From an uncultured Alistipes sp. (GTDB lineage: Bacteria > Bacteroidota > Bacteroidia > Bacteroidales > Rikenellaceae): a DNA stretch of 7,933 bases. The stretch lies in the NCBI GenBank assembly GCA_900546005.1, contig URBJ01000098.1:1-7933 (forward strand), read 5' to 3'. The notes under the pieces were generated by a model. The model was not told where the DNA came from and searched no databases. It saw only the letters and a program-made list of their open reading frames with translations. A program made the translations under genes and the position numbers. Shown piece by piece: positions 6,538-7,933 of this stretch (position 1 is the stretch's first letter; every line of letters begins with the position of its first letter).

Positions 6538-6621
6538 ATGATTACGGATATGATGAAGCTGTTTTTACTCATGTTACTGATCGTCGCCACGTCGGCTGTT
6601 CTTATCGCCTTCGGAGGATAG
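6538..6621 (+). CDS. Possible 27-residue single-pass membrane peptide
   Basis: An ATG at 6538 opens MITDMMKLFLLMLLIVATSA plus seven more residues ending in FGG. Internal starts at 6550 and 6553 would give 23 or 22 residues; the form starting MKLFLL looks most natural for a membrane peptide. Residues 7-25 form one continuous hydrophobic segment long enough to span the membrane, with one lysine before it. A weak promoter match, TAGTTTTA at 6518-6525, lies upstream, and no Shine-Dalgarno is seen. It sits 56 bp after the efflux gene. Small hydrophobic proteins can modulate transporters (AcrZ with AcrB in E. coli is the known case), but such a link here is speculation. A chance open frame of this size is entirely possible. 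Confidence 0.35.
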   Translation: MITDMMKLFLLMLLIVATSAVLIAFGG

Positions 6622-6632
6622 GGATCGGGAAC

Positions 6633-6661
6633 AAAAAAGAGCGGCCCAAGTGAGCCGCTCT
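6633..6661 (-). terminator. Intrinsic terminator of the perR-rubrerythrin operon
   Basis: On the minus strand AGAGCGGC (6661-6654), an 8-nt loop and GCCGCTCT (6645-6638) form a perfect GC-rich 8-bp stem followed at once by six T (6638-6633, sharing the last stem base). It lies about 22 bp after the rubrerythrin stop. Read on the plus strand it has no T-run, so it acts in one direction. Confidence 0.85.
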
Positions 6662-6683
6662 CTGGATCCAATTCGGAATGCTA

Positions 6684-7226
6684 TTAATAATTTTCCGCCT
6701 TAAGTTGGAAATAAGCTTTCGGATGTGAGCATACAGGACAGATCTCAGGAGCCTTTTTCCCGATTAAAATATGTCCGCAGTTCGAGCATTGCCAAATGCA
6801 GTCGCCGTCGCGAGAGAAGACCAGGCCGCCCTCTACATTAGCCAGCAGTTTGCGATAACGGGCTTCGTGCTCTTTTTCGATTTCGGCCACCTTTTCGAAC
6901 AGGAAAGCGATCTTGGTGAAACCCTCTTCGCGAGCCTCCTCGGCAAACCGTGCATACATATCGGTCCACTCATAATTTTCGCCGTTGGCTGCATCCAAAA
7001 GATTCGTCGCCGTATCTGGAATGGTATCGCCATGCAGCAGCTTGAACCACAATTCAGCATGCTCTTTTTCATTGGCTGCCGTTTCAGCAAAAATGTTGGA
7101 AATCTGTACATAGCCCTCTTTTTTGGCTTTCGAAGCATAGTACGTGTATTTGTTACGAGCTTCCGATTCGCCGGCAAAAGCCGTTTTCAGATTTTGTTCC
7201 GTTTTTGTTCCTTTCAAGTCACCCAT
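6684..7226 (-). CDS. rbr: Rubrerythrin (180 aa)
   Basis: Classical full-length rubrerythrin. Residues 1-130 are the four-helix ferritin-like domain that carries the non-sulphur diiron centre: [11 protein letters not shown] with E20, [11 protein letters not shown] with E53 and H56, the EEAREEG segment with E97, and the second [10 protein letters not shown] motif (115-124). Residues 140-180 are a rubredoxin domain binding one iron through C147-x2-C150 and C163-x2-C166. The enzyme reduces hydrogen peroxide to water in the cytoplasm with electrons from NAD(P)H via rubredoxin or an oxidoreductase, and is a main peroxide defence of anaerobes. It follows the PerR-like repressor gene by 41 bp on the same strand, with no promoter of its own obvious in the gap, so peroxide-dependent control by that repressor is likely. 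It has an unusually good Shine-Dalgarno, fitting high expression. All expected metal ligands are present. Confidence 0.97.
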   Translation of the reverse strand: MGDLKGTKTEQNLKTAFAGESEARNKYTYYASKAKKEGYVQISNIFAETAANEKEHAELWFKLLHGDTIPDTATNLLDAANGENYEWTDMYARFAEEAREEGFTKIAFLFEKVAEIEKEHEARYRKLLANVEGGLVFSRDGDCIWQCSNCGHILIGKKAPEICPVCSHPKAYFQLKAENY

Positions 7227-7233
7227 GATTAAT

Positions 7234-7241
7234 CCTCCTTT
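7234..7241 (-). promoter_or_regulatory. Strong Shine-Dalgarno for rubrerythrin
   Basis: On the minus strand these bases read AAAGGAGG, seven bases before the ATG at 7226. This is near-ideal complementarity to the 16S rRNA tail and stands out because most genes in this window have no such site. It also confirms the start codon. Confidence 0.75.
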
Positions 7242-7267
7242 AGTTGGTTAAATGATACAATAAGTTG

Positions 7268-7693
7268 TTATGTTTTCGACGTGTTCGGTTCATCGAATTG
7301 ACCGTCGATCCAGATCGCAACGTCCTCGACCGAAAATCCGGCTACGGGATGCGCTGCGAGATACTCGCGAACTACGCGTGTCAAACCGGCATCATCGTAG
7401 TCTTGGATTCGCCTTTTGCGTCCATCAAACAGGTGGTGGTGTGTCTTTGCGGTAATATCGTACCCTATTTTTCCGTCACGAGTATCCAACCGGCTGATCA
7501 GATCGGCCTGATACAACGACTCCAATATATGATACACCGTCGCTACCGTTATCGTCGGCACGACAGCTCTCACCTCCTTGGCCACACTGTCCGCCGTCGC
7601 ATGACGCAATCGCTCCATAACCTGATACACAATAATCCGTTGCGTCGTAACCTTCAGTCCTTTCGCTTGAAGCAATTGTTTGATTCGTTCCAT
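7268..7693 (-). CDS. perR: PerR-like Fur-family transcriptional repressor lacking all cysteines (141 aa)
   Basis: Residues 1-75 are the winged-helix DNA-binding domain: GLKVTTQRIIVYQVM (12-26), the AVVPTITVATVYHILESL recognition region (43-60) and LISRLDTRDG (65-74). Residues 76-130 form the dimerisation and metal domain. The five regulatory-metal ligands of Bacillus subtilis PerR (H37, D85, H91, H93, D104) all have counterparts at a constant offset of six: H31, D79, H85, H87 and D98. This is the PerR rather than the Fur pattern, since an aspartate matches D104. The two CxxC pairs that hold structural zinc are replaced (positions 90/93 are D/K and 130/133 D/F); the protein has no cysteine at all. 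Iron-loaded PerR represses peroxide genes and is inactivated by histidine oxidation. The downstream gene is rubrerythrin. AAAGGG at 7706-7701 is a fair ribosome site. Function is inferred. Confidence 0.9.
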   Translation of the reverse strand: MERIKQLLQAKGLKVTTQRIIVYQVMERLRHATADSVAKEVRAVVPTITVATVYHILESLYQADLISRLDTRDGKIGYDITAKTHHHLFDGRKRRIQDYDDAGLTRVVREYLAAHPVAGFSVEDVAIWIDGQFDEPNTSKT

Positions 7694-7712
7694 TTCTTTT
7701 CCCTTTCGACCA

Positions 7713-7743
7713 CAAAAATAATATTTATTATCAAATAAACAAA
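7713..7743 (-). promoter_or_regulatory. Bacteroidetes-type promoter of the perR-rubrerythrin operon
   Basis: On the minus strand TTTG (7743-7740), a 19-bp gap and TATTTTTG (7720-7713) match both consensus elements exactly, the best promoter in the window. Transcription would start near 7707, leaving about 14 nt before the ATG at 7693, just enough for the AAAGGG ribosome site. Confidence 0.7.
7718..7731. repeat. 14-bp inverted repeat touching the perR -7 element
   Basis: ATAATA (7718-7723), TT, TATTAT (7726-7731) is a perfect inverted repeat with a 2-bp centre. It overlaps the first three bases of the -7 element and resembles AT-rich Per boxes, though arm length and spacing differ from the Bacillus 7-1-7 form. 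It is a candidate self-regulation site. Confidence 0.5.
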
Positions 7744-7756
7744 ATTATCAAATAAA
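7727..7756. repeat. Tandem 13-bp operator-like repeats flanking the perR -33 element
   Basis: ATTATCAAATAAA occurs exactly at 7727-7739 and 7744-7756, 17 bp start to start. The 4 bp between them are the TTTG -33 element on the minus strand. A third copy in inverted orientation (TTTGATAA, 7773-7780) shares the TTATCAAAT core. The placement suggests direct competition between a bound repressor and RNA polymerase. Confidence 0.65.
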
Positions 7757-7933
7757 AATATTTTTGTGTAAATTTGATAAAATTTTATCGATTTGGGATA
7801 CAAGGAACGGAAAACAGGAGAGAAGAGGCTGCAATTTTGGGCCGCGAAAAAACGTATTATAAGTAGAGACACAAAATATTTGTGGATATTTTGCGATTTA
7901 TCTGGAAAAAACGCACAACTTATGATATACTGA
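7757..7933. other. AT-rich upstream region, no gene seen, contains palindromes
   Basis: No credible coding frame starts or ends here; the only ATG near the right edge (7922) meets a stop two codons later. AAAAATATTTTT (7754-7765) and GATAAAATTTTATC (7776-7789) are perfect palindromes, the second including the third TTATCAAA core. The region is probably the shared regulatory space between perR and whatever gene lies beyond the right edge. Confidence 0.5.

Noticed and set aside
6638..6661. Hairpin as a plus-strand terminator for the efflux gene
   Set aside because: On the plus strand the stem is preceded by A and followed by CTGGATCC, with no T-run; it serves the minus-strand operon.
7727..7756. 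Short CRISPR-like array
   Set aside because: The repeats are 13 bp with a 4-bp gap that is a promoter element; there is no spacer pattern or cas gene.
7654..7872. 72-residue minus-strand open frame upstream of and overlapping perR
   Set aside because: It overlaps the perR start out of frame and crosses its promoter and operator repeats; composition reflects AT-rich DNA read as Phe/Ile.
7922..7933. Start of a new plus-strand gene at the right edge
   Set aside because: The ATG is followed by two codons and TGA.

Overview
The window looks like chromosomal DNA from an anaerobic, gut-type member of the Bacteroidales, perhaps Rikenellaceae/Alistipes-like. The grounds are indirect. Several genes are preceded by the Bacteroidetes promoter form (TTTG near -33, TAnnTTTG near -7), and most starts lack a Shine-Dalgarno sequence. 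The gene set also fits: a ferredoxin-nitroreductase, rubrerythrin, a secreted glycoside hydrolase and a META lipoprotein. No species can be named from the sequence alone. I see no transposase, integrase, phage gene, CRISPR array, tRNA or rRNA. This is an ordinary core or near-core region of short operons that switch strand often.

Layout. 1-1360 (minus): a secreted GH42-like glycoside hydrolase that runs off the left edge. 1503-2913 (plus): a two-gene operon of a DUF6125-type cysteine-rich protein and a two-[4Fe-4S] ferredoxin-nitroreductase. 4233-2929 (minus): a two-gene operon of a META/HslJ-like lipoprotein and a fructosamine-kinase-family protein, converging on the nitroreductase with only 15 bp between them. 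4437-4811 (plus): RidA. 5051-6481 (plus): an MdtD-like DHA2 efflux permease, followed by a possible 27-residue membrane peptide. 7693-6684 (minus): a PerR-like Fur-family repressor and rubrerythrin in one operon, ended by a clear intrinsic terminator. The last 240 bp are AT-rich regulatory DNA upstream of the repressor.

How the genes work together. The clearest unit is the peroxide-response pair: a PerR-like sensor whose full metal-sensing ligand set is present, in an operon with the peroxide-reducing enzyme rubrerythrin. Its promoter is interleaved with repeated operator-like sequences. RidA and fructosamine kinase are both metabolite or protein damage-control enzymes and flank one divergent regulatory region, but a shared function is inference.

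The most interesting signals are regulatory and structural. The repressor contains no cysteine, so it lacks the usual structural zinc site. A perfect 20-bp palindrome and a 68-bp-spaced direct repeat lie between the META and ridA promoters. A 13-bp dyad has arms that overlie the two promoter elements of the efflux gene. I found no convincing wholly new multi-gene system.
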